A stretch of DNA of 64,000 nt from an uncultured Erythrobacter sp. (GCA_947488085.1 CANKYI010000001.1:930001-994000), one strand, 5' to 3'; counted from the first letter of the stretch, positions 38,020 through 46,271 are shown. Notes: a model not told the origin generated them from the letters alone. Made by a program: numbers and translations.

Positions 38020-38085
38020 ATCTGCAAATCCTCTTTGCTTGAGCAATTTGATGTTCAGCGGGCCTGCCTCATGCAGCGCCCACAT
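38020..38085 (-). promoter_or_regulatory. ROSE-type RNA thermometer in the hsp20 leader
   Basis: Read on the minus strand, the leader ends with a hairpin (38025-38050) in which CAAATTGCT pairs with AGGATTTG, the latter including the ribosome-binding AGGA. The pairing UUGCU with AGGA, leaving one bulged G, is the hallmark of ROSE elements. A second hairpin (38060-38081, GGGC-CTGC pairs with GCAG-GCCC with a bulged G) lies just upstream, as in multi-hairpin ROSE leaders. ROSE elements block translation of small heat shock genes at normal temperature and melt on heating. Confidence 0.8.
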
Positions 38086-38136
38086 GTTTGCCACCGGATT
38101 GTTCCCCAAGACTGGCGGAACGCGGCGACAGACACT

Positions 38137-38164
38137 AGTTAAGTGTCACAAAATCACTTTCAAG
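38137..38164 (-). promoter_or_regulatory. Possible heat-shock (RpoH-type) promoter of hsp20
   Basis: On the minus strand CTTGAAA (38158-38164) matches the -35 of RpoH-type promoters; CTTAACT (38137-38143) is a poor -10 candidate 14 bases further. It would start a leader of roughly 110 bases, the right size for a ROSE element. The -10 match is weak. Confidence 0.35.
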
Positions 38165-38202
38165 GGCCATAAATTGCGCCTCAATGGGACTTCGAAACCG
38201 CT

Positions 38203-38460
38203 ATGCCGACGATCGATATTTATACCAAATTCACCTGCCCATTCTGTGTTCGGGCCAAACGTTTGCTCAGCCAGAAGGGTGTCGAGTTCAATGAATTCGA
38301 TATCTCTATGGGCGGACCCAAACGTCAAGAAATGCTCGCGCGGGCACCCGACGCACGCACAGTCCCGCAGATCTTTATCGGTGATACCCATGTTGGCGGC
38401 TCAGATGAACTGGCCGCGATGGAGGCATCCGGTGAACTCGACGCATTGTTGGCTGCGTAA
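38203..38460 (+). CDS. grxC: Glutaredoxin 3
   Basis: An 85-residue thioredoxin-fold protein with a dithiol CPFC active site near residue 12, the TVPQIFIG cis-Pro block and the GGSDELAAME glutathione-binding end. It reduces disulfides using glutathione in the cytoplasm. It is divergent from hsp20 and followed 9 bases later by a nitrilase-family amidase, a pairing frequent in alphaproteobacteria. Confidence 0.95.
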   Translation: MPTIDIYTKFTCPFCVRAKRLLSQKGVEFNEFDISMGGPKRQEMLARAPDARTVPQIFIGDTHVGGSDELAAMEASGELDALLAA

Positions 38461-38469
38461 ATACCAGTA

Positions 38470-39288
38470 ATGCCCAAAATCGCCGTTCTACAGATGAGTT
38501 CGGGTATCAGTCCGGAGGCCAATTTTGCAACCATCGCTCAAGGAGCAAGGGACGCAAAGTCGGGCGGCGCTGAGGTGATCTTCACCCCGGAAATGGCATT
38601 GCTGCTGGACCGTAACAGGAAACGCGGTGCGAAGGTGATGGGGACGCGCACCTATGTCGGATATCATGATCGGTTCTGCGAATTGGCAGAGACTATTGGG
38701 ATCGACATCGCGTTAGGATCGATGCCTGTCCCATTGACGGGCGAAAAACTTGCCAATCGATCTTTCTATTTCCGAGCGAACGGGGCTGACCCTGCCTATT
38801 ACGACAAGATCCATATGTTTGATGTTGAACTGTCCACGGGTGAAACCTGGCGTGAAAGCGCGGCATACAGTCCGGGTCAGAAAATTCTTGTCGATCCCGA
38901 TACGCCCCTTGGATCGCTGGGCTTTACAATCTGCTACGACCTGCGCTTTCCCGCACTGTTCGACCGGTTGAAACGCGAGCCATGCGACGCCATCGCGGTC
39001 CCTGCTGCTTTTACCCGTCCCACTGGCGCTGCGCATTGGCATATCCTGCTGCGCGCCCGTGCGATTGAGGCCAGCGCCTTTGTGATTGCCGCTGCTCAGG
39101 TCGGCGAGCACGAGGATGGCCGTGCAACCTATGGGCATTCTCTTGTGGTCGACCCATGGGGCGAAGTGCTGCTCGATATGGGCGGCGAGGGCGCTGGATT
39201 GGGCTTTTGCGAGATTGACCTGTCGCGCATAGATGAAGTGCGTGCGCAGGTGCCCAGCCTTGCCAATGCCCGCAAAATTCCCGAATAG
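38470..39288 (+). CDS. Nitrilase-family carbon-nitrogen hydrolase (Nit1/Nit2-like amidase)
   Basis: A 272-residue enzyme with the complete Glu-Lys-Cys triad: Glu41 (TPEMAL), Lys113 (YDKIHMFD) and Cys155 (GFTICYDLRFP). It is closest in form to Nit-type amidases that hydrolyse deaminated glutathione or omega-amides, which fits its place beside glutaredoxin: a metabolite-repair role for glutathione is a reasonable inference. Normal length. Confidence 0.9.
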   Translation: MPKIAVLQMSSGISPEANFATIAQGARDAKSGGAEVIFTPEMALLLDRNRKRGAKVMGTRTYVGYHDRFCELAETIGIDIALGSMPVPLTGEKLANRSFYFRANGADPAYYDKIHMFDVELSTGETWRESAAYSPGQKILVDPDTPLGSLGFTICYDLRFPALFDRLKREPCDAIAVPAAFTRPTGAAHWHILLRARAIEASAFVIAAAQVGEHEDGRATYGHSLVVDPWGEVLLDMGGEGAGLGFCEIDLSRIDEVRAQVPSLANARKIPE

Positions 39289-39297
39289 GCGACCAGC

Positions 39298-39786
39298 ATG
39301 ATTGTATTCGATTTGCATTGCCGCGCGGGTCACCGCTTTGAAGGGTGGTTTGGCTCTGGCGCGGATTTCTCCGACCAACAGGAGCGGGGCCTGGTGACAT
39401 GCCCGCAATGCGGGTCGGACGAGGTCAGCAAGGCCCCGATGGCACCTGCGGTGTCTGCCAAAAGCAATCAACAAATCGCACCGGCACCAGCGCAAGCTCC
39501 GGTTCCAGCCTCCGACAATGCGCAGCAAGTCTCTAACACGCCAATGCCCGCCGAAATGCAGCAGGCTCTACAAAAGCTCGCAAAGGCGCAGGAAAAGGCG
39601 CTCAAAAACAGCACGTGGGTCGGCAAGGACTTCGCCACTCAGTCTCGCGAAATGCATTATGGTGAGCGGGACGAGACCGCAATCCACGGTCAGGCTACTG
39701 TCGAAGAGGCGCAATCGCTGATCGATGAAGGGGTGGCTGTCGCGCCGCTGCCATTCCCACTCACACCGCCTGACGAACTCAATTGA
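39298..39786 (+). CDS. DUF1178 family protein with a zinc-ribbon-like N-terminus
   Basis: A 162-residue protein matching DUF1178. The N-terminus has paired cysteines that could bind a metal (FDLHCRAGHRFEGW at residues 4-17 and TCPQCGSDEV near residue 37). A Pro/Ala/Gln linker leads to a helical region with TWVGKDFATQSREMHYGE. Function unknown. Gene order grxC - amidase - DUF1178 is a common alphaproteobacterial trio, probably one operon. Confidence 0.85.
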   Translation: MIVFDLHCRAGHRFEGWFGSGADFSDQQERGLVTCPQCGSDEVSKAPMAPAVSAKSNQQIAPAPAQAPVPASDNAQQVSNTPMPAEMQQALQKLAKAQEKALKNSTWVGKDFATQSREMHYGERDETAIHGQATVEEAQSLIDEGVAVAPLPFPLTPPDELN

Positions 39787-39819
39787 TTCGGAACTGATCG
39801 CTGCTATTGGGGCTAACAT

Positions 39820-39893
39820 GTTCCCGTAGCTCAGGTGGATAGAGCGTTGGATTCCTAATCCAAAGGCCACAGGTTCGAATCCTGTCGGGAACA
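39820..39893 (+). tRNA. tRNA-Arg (anticodon CCT)
   Basis: A 74-base cloverleaf. Acceptor arm GTTCCCG (39820-39826) pairs with CGGGAAC (39886-39892), with discriminator A at 39893. The anticodon stem TTGGA/TCCAA encloses the loop TTCCTAA, anticodon CCT at 39854-39856, reading AGG codons. The T arm has the standard GGTTCGAATCC core. CCA is not encoded. It lies 33 bases after the DUF1178 gene and is followed by a short T-run. Confidence 0.97.
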
Positions 39894-39953
39894 CGTTTTT
39901 CATGAACCTCGAACGCTGGGCGGGTGTCCGCCGCGACGCACCAACAAAAAAGA

Positions 39954-40014
39954 CGCTCGGCTAATCCGGTAGCGGGAGTTCCCGTTCGGAAAAAGAGCCT
40001 GAGCGCCTTCTTTT
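39954..40014 (+). terminator. Structured terminator-like hairpin after tRNA-Arg
   Basis: CGCTCGGCT (39954-39962) pairs with AGCC-T-GAGCG (39996-40005, one bulged T), enclosing an inner CGGGA/TCCCG hairpin. CCTTCTTTT follows. It probably ends the tRNA transcript, and may also serve the minus-strand MFS gene that ends at 40198. The remaining bases up to 40197 hold no gene, only an 11-base repeat CATTCGGTGAA (40052-40062 and 40092-40102). Confidence 0.6.
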
Positions 40015-40197
40015 CAAAACAGTCTGTGTCAGACTGGTGATACGACGAAAGCATTCGGTGAAACCGGAGTGAGCATGGGGTAAAGTATGCCCATTCGGTG
40101 AAGTCCGTAACGCCTTCGACATCCGATCTAAGGGCCCATGGTTAACGAAATTCTAACGCAACACTAGTTTTTCAAGAGGAGTGATTTTCCGCAGGAA

Positions 40198-41406
40198 CTA
40201 GACGCGCGAGGCCCAATTGCGTTCCGCCCAAATTGACAGGATTACTGTGCTTAAAGACACCCCAAGCAACAATGCGCAGGTGCCAGCCCATCCGCTCCAA
40301 TCATAGACCGCCGTTCCCAAGACGCTGCCAATGGCGCCGCCCAAGAACATGATCACAATGTAACTTGTGGTCAGCCGTGTGCGGATCGCAGGCTCTAGCG
40401 CGAGGAAAGTCATGCGGCCTGTTACATCGACACTGGGCCCGACAATGTTGACGATCAAAAGCGGTATGAGCACGGTCCAAGCGCTCCATCCCAACGGGTA
40501 AAACAGCATAACTCCGCACAATTGCACGATAGCGGCAATCACGCGCGCGCGCCGGGCTCCGATGCGGTCGGCCCAGCGGCCAATGCGCGGCGTTGACAGG
40601 ATGCTTATCGCAGAAATCCCCGCCAAGTATCCGACCGCATCGACACCGTATCCCATGGCATCACTGGTCAAATGCAAGGCCAGCGCCAGCCACGTCGCAG
40701 TGAAAGAAGCGAAGTTGAGACCCTGTATGACCGCCGATACGAGCATATCGCGATGCGTGCGGGCGAGAGTGAAGACGGAGGCGAGCAGGGCAAGATAGCT
40801 TCCCTTTGGTCGTTTAGGCGGCGTCCTTTCGCTGCGCATGACCATGGGAAGCGCCAATGTCACACTGGCCATAAAGGCAAAAGCGCACCAATAGACGGCG
40901 CGCCAACCAAATTGCTCCGCGACCACGCCGGCACCGACACGCGCGACCAATATACCAAAGATCACTCCGACAGTGAGCAGAGCCGTCACTTGACCGAGGC
41001 GATCCGGTGCAACCCGTTTCGAGGCGTAGGCCGGGATCAAATAGGGTGCGATGGTGACAAAGCCGAGCAATGTCGAAGCCAGCGTGAAAAGCGCAAACCC
41101 CTTCGCCAGCGCCATGCCCAGCATGAATACGCATTGCGCACAGACAAAGGCGATGCATAAAGTCCGGTTGGAGTACCGATCGCCCAGTGGCAAAAGCAGC
41201 AATATGCCAAGCGCCAAAGCCAATTGGTTGAGCGCCGGGACTATCCCAATACGTGCGTCGCTGACCCCGAAACTGGCCGCGACTTCGCCGATAATAGGGT
41301 GGATGTAATAAGCGTTGGCGGTGACGATTGCGACCGTCACCGCCAAAGCATATTCCTGTCCCCGGCTCAGAAAGGTCGGGGCTGTATCAGGCGCCGTTTC
41401 GCTCAG
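40198..41406 (-). CDS. MFS transporter, probable CTG start
   Basis: A 12-helix major facilitator of about 402 residues, drug/arabinose-efflux type, with the loop 2-3 signature region (LLLLPLGDRYSNRTL) after helix 2. The frame upstream of the only ordinary start (TTG at 41346) continues without a stop through a sensible N-terminus (SETAPDTAPTF...) and helix 1, back to a CTG at 41406. That CTG overlaps the dehalogenase stop as CTGA and has an AGG site 6 bases upstream; starting at the TTG would cut into the first helix. The CTG could also be a sequence error for ATG. Paired with the dehalogenase gene; substrate unknown. Confidence 0.75.
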   Translation of the reverse strand: MSETAPDTAPTFLSRGQEYALAVTVAIVTANAYYIHPIIGEVAASFGVSDARIGIVPALNQLALALGILLLLPLGDRYSNRTLCIAFVCAQCVFMLGMALAKGFALFTLASTLLGFVTIAPYLIPAYASKRVAPDRLGQVTALLTVGVIFGILVARVGAGVVAEQFGWRAVYWCAFAFMASVTLALPMVMRSERTPPKRPKGSYLALLASVFTLARTHRDMLVSAVIQGLNFASFTATWLALALHLTSDAMGYGVDAVGYLAGISAISILSTPRIGRWADRIGARRARVIAAIVQLCGVMLFYPLGWSAWTVLIPLLIVNIVGPSVDVTGRMTFLALEPAIRTRLTTSYIVIMFLGGAIGSVLGTAVYDWSGWAGTCALLLGVSLSTVILSIWAERNWASRV

Positions 41407-42317
41407 AGAAAACCTGCCGTTTTCGCAGTATCAATCACGCCTTGTGCCAGTTCGACCGGGCGATCCTCCTGACAGAAGTGCCCACAAGCGCTAAGCGAGC
41501 TGTGTGGCAGCCCCGTCGCACCCGCCACACGTGCAGCCATTGTGCCGGTTGCCGCGCCCAACACTTTATCATCTTCACCAATGATAGTCAGGAAAGGCTT
41601 TTCAAAGGCCGCAAGCGACTTCCACGCGGCCTTGTTTTCAGCGACGCCTGGCTTGTCATCCTCAACCGGGACCAGCTGAGGAAAAGCGCGTGCACCTGCC
41701 TTGTTTGGCTCATCGGGGAAGGGCGCATCATAGGCTGCGACCACGTCGTCGGGAAGCTGGGTCGCCGTTGCGCCCTGCAAGATGTTGCCAATCTTGAATT
41801 CCGGAGAACTCTTGGCGAATTCGCGCCACGCCATGAAGGCAGGTGAGGCTTTGCCGCCGCCCTCTGGCAAGAACGTGTTGCTGGCGACCACAAAAGCGAA
41901 GTTCCCAGGCTCCTCGCCCACCATGCGCAGACCAAGCAAGCCGCCCCAATCCTGGCAAAACAAGCCAGCAGGCCCAGGCACAACGGCATCACGCCATTGC
42001 TTGAGCCAGTTCATATGCCGGTCATAGGTGTAAAATTCGATGTCGTCCGGCTTGTCGCTTTTGCCAAACCCAATGAGGTCCGGTGCAAGGCATCGAAAAC
42101 CCGCCTCGACCAGCACAGGAATCATCTTACGATAGAGGAAGCTCCAGCTTGGCTCACCGTGGAATAGCAGGACGGGCGGCGCATCTTTTGGCCCTTCGTC
42201 CACATAGTGCATTCGCCCCGTGTACCCATCGCCGAGGTCGATATCGACCCAGTTTTCGGCGAAAGGATAATCCGGAATACCGGCAAAGCGGGCGAGGTCA
42301 GCTTTCAGGATTTGCAT
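41403..42317 (-). CDS. Haloalkane dehalogenase (subfamily I type)
   Basis: A 304-residue alpha/beta-hydrolase. It has the HGEP oxyanion segment (53-56), nucleophile Asp123 with the adjacent halide-binding Trp124 (CQDWGG), a second Trp in the cap (Trp164), the acid Asp249 or Asp250 (GEDDK) and the base His280 (GHFCQED). These match DhlA/DhmA-like enzymes that cleave carbon-halogen bonds; activity on a given halide is not implied. Start is the ATG at 42317 (MQILKADLARF) with a GGAG site; a longer frame adds 4 residues. Its stop overlaps the MFS transporter gene. Confidence 0.88.
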   Translation of the reverse strand: MQILKADLARFAGIPDYPFAENWVDIDLGDGYTGRMHYVDEGPKDAPPVLLFHGEPSWSFLYRKMIPVLVEAGFRCLAPDLIGFGKSDKPDDIEFYTYDRHMNWLKQWRDAVVPGPAGLFCQDWGGLLGLRMVGEEPGNFAFVVASNTFLPEGGGKASPAFMAWREFAKSSPEFKIGNILQGATATQLPDDVVAAYDAPFPDEPNKAGARAFPQLVPVEDDKPGVAENKAAWKSLAAFEKPFLTIIGEDDKVLGAATGTMAARVAGATGLPHSSLSACGHFCQEDRPVELAQGVIDTAKTAGFL

Positions 42318-42394
42318 AGGGGGCTCCAATCATCTGTCGATGAATAGGTAGCATAGAAAAACTCAAACCAAAGCCCCCTATGTGCCCATCGACC

Positions 42395-43246
42395 CTATGC
42401 TGGTTTCGCGACTGGCACATCCTGTTTGAATGTATGAGTGACATAGGGGAACGGAATTTCGATCCCTGCATCATCCAGCCCACGCTTAATGGCGCGCACA
42501 ACATGGTCGCGGTTCATCACCGCATCAGTGCCTGAAGAGGCCGCCCACCAGCGCACGACGAAATCAACCGAGCTGGAGTTGAAGGTGTCGGCCAGGACCT
42601 GAATATCTTTTTCCTTCGACACCAATTCTACGCTTTCAACAGCGCCTCTGATCACCGCATCCGCTTCGTCGAGATCGGTGTCATAAGAAACGCCGATGAC
42701 CACTTCAAAGCGCCGTTCAGGCAGGTCAGTGTAGACCTCCACCGGGTTCTTAAACAATTGCGCATTGGGAACGACATGCAATTCGCCCGAGAAAGCGCGG
42801 ATATGCGTCTCGCGCAGGCTGATAAATTCCACCTTACCGTGAATGTCATCGGTGCGGATGACATCGCCAATCTGCATCGTATCGCGCAGCATGATCATCA
42901 CGCCAGCAAGGAAGTTCTCAAAGAACTCCTGAAACGCGAGGCCAACAGCCACCGCACCAATACCCAGTCCTGCGATCAAACCGGATGGACTGAAATTGGG
43001 GAACACGACGATGGCCGCAAGCATGAAGCCGGTGACCCAAATGCCCAGACGCACCACTGTTTCAATCAGGTTGCGAAGAGAGGGGCGCAGTTCAGTCTTG
43101 CCGATAATCCGGGAGCTGATGCTGGTCGCACCCTTGGCGAGGAGCCATGCGATGGTCAGGATGACGGTAGCGATAACGATGCCTGGGACAGCGGCGACCG
43201 CGCTTTCGGCCATGGCGTTGATTTGATCCAATAGTGTTTGAAGCAT
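42395..43246 (-). CDS. Small-conductance mechanosensitive channel (MscS family)
   Basis: A 283-residue protein with three membrane helices (about 15-35, 58-78, 80-105) and an MscS beta and alpha/beta C-terminal body. The pore helix is recognisable (GLIAGLGIGAVAVGLAFQEFFENFLAGV, near residues 84-111), followed by GDVIRTDDIHGKVEFISLRET. It relieves turgor on osmotic downshift. Start taken at the ATG 43246 (MLQTLLDQI); a longer frame adds 17 residues. Confidence 0.9.
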   Translation of the reverse strand: MLQTLLDQINAMAESAVAAVPGIVIATVILTIAWLLAKGATSISSRIIGKTELRPSLRNLIETVVRLGIWVTGFMLAAIVVFPNFSPSGLIAGLGIGAVAVGLAFQEFFENFLAGVMIMLRDTMQIGDVIRTDDIHGKVEFISLRETHIRAFSGELHVVPNAQLFKNPVEVYTDLPERRFEVVIGVSYDTDLDEADAVIRGAVESVELVSKEKDIQVLADTFNSSSVDFVVRWWAASSGTDAVMNRDHVVRAIKRGLDDAGIEIPFPYVTHTFKQDVPVAKPA

Positions 43247-43401
43247 AATTGTTTCGTGGTTTCCTTCTTTTATTACCCAATGGACGCAGGTGCCCAAATG
43301 TTCCGAGAAACTTCGGAGCGACTGCGCGTATTATGCAATCAGACAGGTGGACTTGGCATCACCAACAAGGCAATCACGCTGCCGAATAGGGGACCCCAAA
43401 C

Positions 43402-44565
43402 GTGATCAGCCAAGAGAATGAAGAACTTGCCGAAATCCGCCGCGCAGTACGGGCGTTGTGCGATGATTTTCCCGGCGAATATTGGCGCGCAAAGGATGCC
43501 GTACGCGAATATCCCGGCGAATTTGTCGATGCGCTAACAAAGGCAGGTTTTCTTGCGGCACTGATCCCACCCGAATTTGGCGGCAGCGGATTGAGCCTGG
43601 ATGCGGCCTGCGTGATTATGGAAGAGATCCAAGCGAGCGGCTGCAACGGCAGCTCCGCCCACGCGCAGATGTACATCATGAACACGCTGTTGCGGTATGG
43701 ATCAGACGCACAAAAGGCCGAGTATCTGCCGAAGATCGCTAATGGCACCTTACGGCTTCAAGCCTTTGGCGTCTCTGAACCCACAAGCGGCACTGACACA
43801 CTCAGCCTGAAGACGCGCGCAGTCAAAGACGGCGATGAATATGTCATCAGCGGCCAGAAGATCTGGACAAGCCGGGCGGAGCATTCCGACCTTATGTTGC
43901 TGTTGGCACGGACGACTCCTCGTGAAGAGGTAGAGAAGAAGACCGAGGGGCTGTCGATCTTCCTTGTCGATATGCAGGCAGCGCTGAAAAATGGGATGAG
44001 CGTCAAGCCCATTCGCACGATGATGAACCACTCATCCTGCGAAGTGTTCTTCGATGACCTACGCATCCCGGCCAGCGCATTGGTTGGCGAGGAGGGGAAG
44101 GGCTTTCGCTACATCCTCTCAGGCATGAATGCAGAGCGTATCCTGATCGCGGCAGAGTGCATCGGAGATGCCAAATGGTTCATCGAACAGGCGCGAACCT
44201 ATGCCAGTGACCGAAAGGTATTCGCACGGCCTATCGGACAGAACCAAGGGGTCCAGTTTCCGATCGCGCGATCCTATGCCCAGATGTGCGCAGCCGAGCT
44301 GATGGTGCACCACGCCGCGCATGTTTACGATGAAGGCGGCAATCCGGGAGCAGAGGCGAATATGGCGAAGCTGCTCGCGTCAGAGGCGAGTTGGGCAGCG
44401 GCAGATATGTGCGTTCAAACCTTCGGTGGCTTTGGCTTTGCCGAGGAATATGATGTCGAACGCAAATTCCGCGAAGCACGCCTTTATACCGTCGCGCCAA
44501 TCTCAACCAATTTGATCCTTTCCTATCTGGCCGAGCATGTTCTCGGCCTGCCGCGATCTTATTAG
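43402..44565 (+). CDS. Acyl-CoA dehydrogenase
   Basis: A 387-residue flavoenzyme of the acyl-CoA dehydrogenase family. It shows the FGVSEPTSGTDT flavin/substrate block (near residue 120), ISGQKIWTSRAEHSD (near 150), and the C-terminal QTFGGFGFAEEYDVERKFREARLYT block (near 340-365). The acyl chain specificity cannot be read from sequence. Start GTG at 43402 with no strong ribosome site. Unrelated to its neighbours, which are a channel and a cell division gene. Confidence 0.93.
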   Translation: MISQENEELAEIRRAVRALCDDFPGEYWRAKDAVREYPGEFVDALTKAGFLAALIPPEFGGSGLSLDAACVIMEEIQASGCNGSSAHAQMYIMNTLLRYGSDAQKAEYLPKIANGTLRLQAFGVSEPTSGTDTLSLKTRAVKDGDEYVISGQKIWTSRAEHSDLMLLLARTTPREEVEKKTEGLSIFLVDMQAALKNGMSVKPIRTMMNHSSCEVFFDDLRIPASALVGEEGKGFRYILSGMNAERILIAAECIGDAKWFIEQARTYASDRKVFARPIGQNQGVQFPIARSYAQMCAAELMVHHAAHVYDEGGNPGAEANMAKLLASEASWAAADMCVQTFGGFGFAEEYDVERKFREARLYTVAPISTNLILSYLAEHVLGLPRSY

Positions 44566-44679
44566 GCAAAAACACCGATTTTGGCCACTATTTGGCCCAA
44601 TTTCAGCGCTTTGGCCGCATTTTCCTTGCGTCGCATGGTTAACTATGATTCTGTGCTTTTTGGCATAGGGAATTCGGTC
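44566..44679. promoter_or_regulatory. Leader of the ftsB-like gene with repeated TTTGGCC
   Basis: The gap before the ftsB-like ATG contains TTTGGCC three times (44580, 44591, 44610), spaced 11 and 19 bases. The spacing is near one and two helix turns, so a repressor or activator could bind them, but the repeats are short. A frame extending upstream of the chosen ATG through this region exists and is not taken as coding. Confidence 0.3.
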
Positions 44680-44979
44680 ATGCACAAACCACCGCGGGAT
44701 CATGTGAAGCAGGCGCTTGCGCTCACGCTGCTCGTTGTCCTGACGATTGCATCGATTGCCGGCCCAACTGGTTTGCTCGCATGGGCGGAGAATGGCGAAG
44801 CACTTGAACAACGCGAAGCGCGCATTGCGGTGCTGACCGAACAACGTGACGCTTTGAAGAACCGTGTTGCGTTGCTCGATCCAAATGGTGCCGATCCCGA
44901 TCTGGTGAGCGAGCTGGTTCGTGAAGATTTGGGTGTGCTCCACCCAGATGAAATCGTCATTACACTCGAAGACGAGTAA
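44680..44979 (+). CDS. ftsB: FtsB/DivIC-type septum formation initiator
   Basis: A 99-residue membrane protein: short basic N-terminus, one helix (about 12-34) and a coiled coil (about 40-68, EQREARIAVLTEQRDALKNRVALL) ending in an acidic tail with the LVREDLGVLHPDE box typical of FtsB/DivIC. It acts in the division complex with FtsL and FtsQ. Start taken at the ATG 44680 (MHKPPRDHVK). pdhA follows, a frequent alphaproteobacterial order. Confidence 0.85.
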   Translation: MHKPPRDHVKQALALTLLVVLTIASIAGPTGLLAWAENGEALEQREARIAVLTEQRDALKNRVALLDPNGADPDLVSELVREDLGVLHPDEIVITLEDE

Positions 44980-45042
44980 CCACAGGCATCCGACGATGCT
45001 GCAAAATTCTCCTATTTGGTAATTCCGCTTCAACAACGCTGG

Positions 45043-45078
45043 TTGACGTTGCGTAACGCGTAATTGCACGCCTATAGG
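45043..45078 (+). promoter_or_regulatory. Candidate promoter of pdhA
   Basis: TTGCGT (45049-45054), 18 bases and TATAGG (45073-45078) resemble a housekeeping promoter; a TTGACG directly before it could be an alternative -35. It would give a leader of about 60 bases before the pdhA start. Confidence 0.4.
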
Positions 45079-45146
45079 GGGTGCGCAAAAGGTCGTGCGT
45101 TCCCTCCTCCCCGGCCAGCGCACACATGTAAGAGAAGGACCCTATT

Positions 45147-46268
45147 TTGGCGAAGAAACCAGCGGCCAGCAAAGCGCCTGCGAAGAGCGCTGCGCGTTCA
45201 CGAACCAAGGCGAAATCGCCGCAAACGGCAGCACCTTCGGACGATCCCGATTTCATTCTGCATTCGCTTCAGGAGGAATTCGAAGCTGCAAAGAGCTTTG
45301 CCGCCAGCGATGAGCAATTGATGGAGTTCTACCGTCAGATGCTGCTGATCCGTCGTTTTGAGGAGAAGGCTGGGCAATTGTATGGCTTGGGTCTGATTGG
45401 TGGATTCTGCCACCTCTATATCGGTCAAGAAGCGGTCGCGATTGGTCTTCAATCGGCGCTCGACAATGACAAGGACAGCGTGATCACTGGTTACCGCGAT
45501 CACGGCCATATGCTTGCTTACGGTATCGACCCCAAGGTGATCATGGCCGAATTGACCGGTCGCGAAGCTGGCATTTCAAAGGGCAAGGGCGGCTCGATGC
45601 ACATGTTCAGCACCGAGCACAAATTTTACGGCGGTCACGGTATCGTTGGTGCGCAGGTTGCCCTGGGCGGCGGACTGGCTCTGGCTCATCAGTACAACGA
45701 AGATGGCGGCCTGTGCCTCGCCTATTTTGGCGATGGCGCGGCGAACCAAGGACAGGTCTATGAGACCTTTAACATGGCTGCCTTGTGGAACCTGCCCATC
45801 GTGTTTGTAGTGGAAGACAATCAATACGCCATGGGCACCGCCAGCGCGCGTTCATCGGCTGAGACACGCTTTTATCGCCGTGGCACCGCATTCCGCATCC
45901 CTGGCATGGAAGTGAACGGCATGGACGTGCTCGAGGTGCGCGCCGCAGCAGAGGTTGCCTTCAAACATGTGCGCGATGGCAAGGGTCCTGTTCTGATGGA
46001 GCTCAACACCTATCGTTATCGCGGGCATTCCATGTCCGATCCCGCCAAATACCGCACCCGTGATGAGGTTCAGGAACAACGCGACAATCACGATCCGATT
46101 GAACGGATGAAAGAGGTGCTGATAAAGGCGGGCCATGATGAAGCGGATTTAAAAGCCATCGACAAAGACATTCGAAAGGTCGTGACCGAAGCGGCAGACT
46201 TTGCCGAAAGCTCCCCCGAGCCAGCCCCGGGTGAACTCTACACCGAAGTTTTGGTGGAGGAGTATTGA
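45147..46268 (+). CDS. pdhA: Pyruvate dehydrogenase E1 component, alpha subunit
   Basis: A 373-residue thiamine-diphosphate enzyme subunit of the E1 heterotetramer that decarboxylates pyruvate. The thiamine-binding block GDGAANQGQVYETFNMAALWNLP is near residues 195-217 and the phosphorylation-type loop YRGHSMSDPAKYR near residue 290. The first 50 residues are a Lys/Ala/Ser-rich extension. Start TTG at 45147 with AAGGA upstream. Followed 3 bases later by pdhB. The E2 and E3 genes are not in this window. Confidence 0.96.
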   Translation: MAKKPAASKAPAKSAARSRTKAKSPQTAAPSDDPDFILHSLQEEFEAAKSFAASDEQLMEFYRQMLLIRRFEEKAGQLYGLGLIGGFCHLYIGQEAVAIGLQSALDNDKDSVITGYRDHGHMLAYGIDPKVIMAELTGREAGISKGKGGSMHMFSTEHKFYGGHGIVGAQVALGGGLALAHQYNEDGGLCLAYFGDGAANQGQVYETFNMAALWNLPIVFVVEDNQYAMGTASARSSAETRFYRRGTAFRIPGMEVNGMDVLEVRAAAEVAFKHVRDGKGPVLMELNTYRYRGHSMSDPAKYRTRDEVQEQRDNHDPIERMKEVLIKAGHDEADLKAIDKDIRKVVTEAADFAESSPEPAPGELYTEVLVEEY

Positions 46269-46271
46269 GCC

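Noticed and set aside
39779-40054. 91-residue frame antisense to tRNA-Arg
   Set aside because: Its middle (VPDRIRTCGLWIRNPTLYPPEL) is the familiar artefact of translating the reverse strand of a tRNA gene, which is plainly present at 39820-39893.
40142-40157. TTAA-N7-CTAAC resembling a CtrA site
   Set aside because: One mismatch to TTAA-N7-TTAAC, and no gene starts downstream of it on either side; it lies at the 3' end of the MFS gene.
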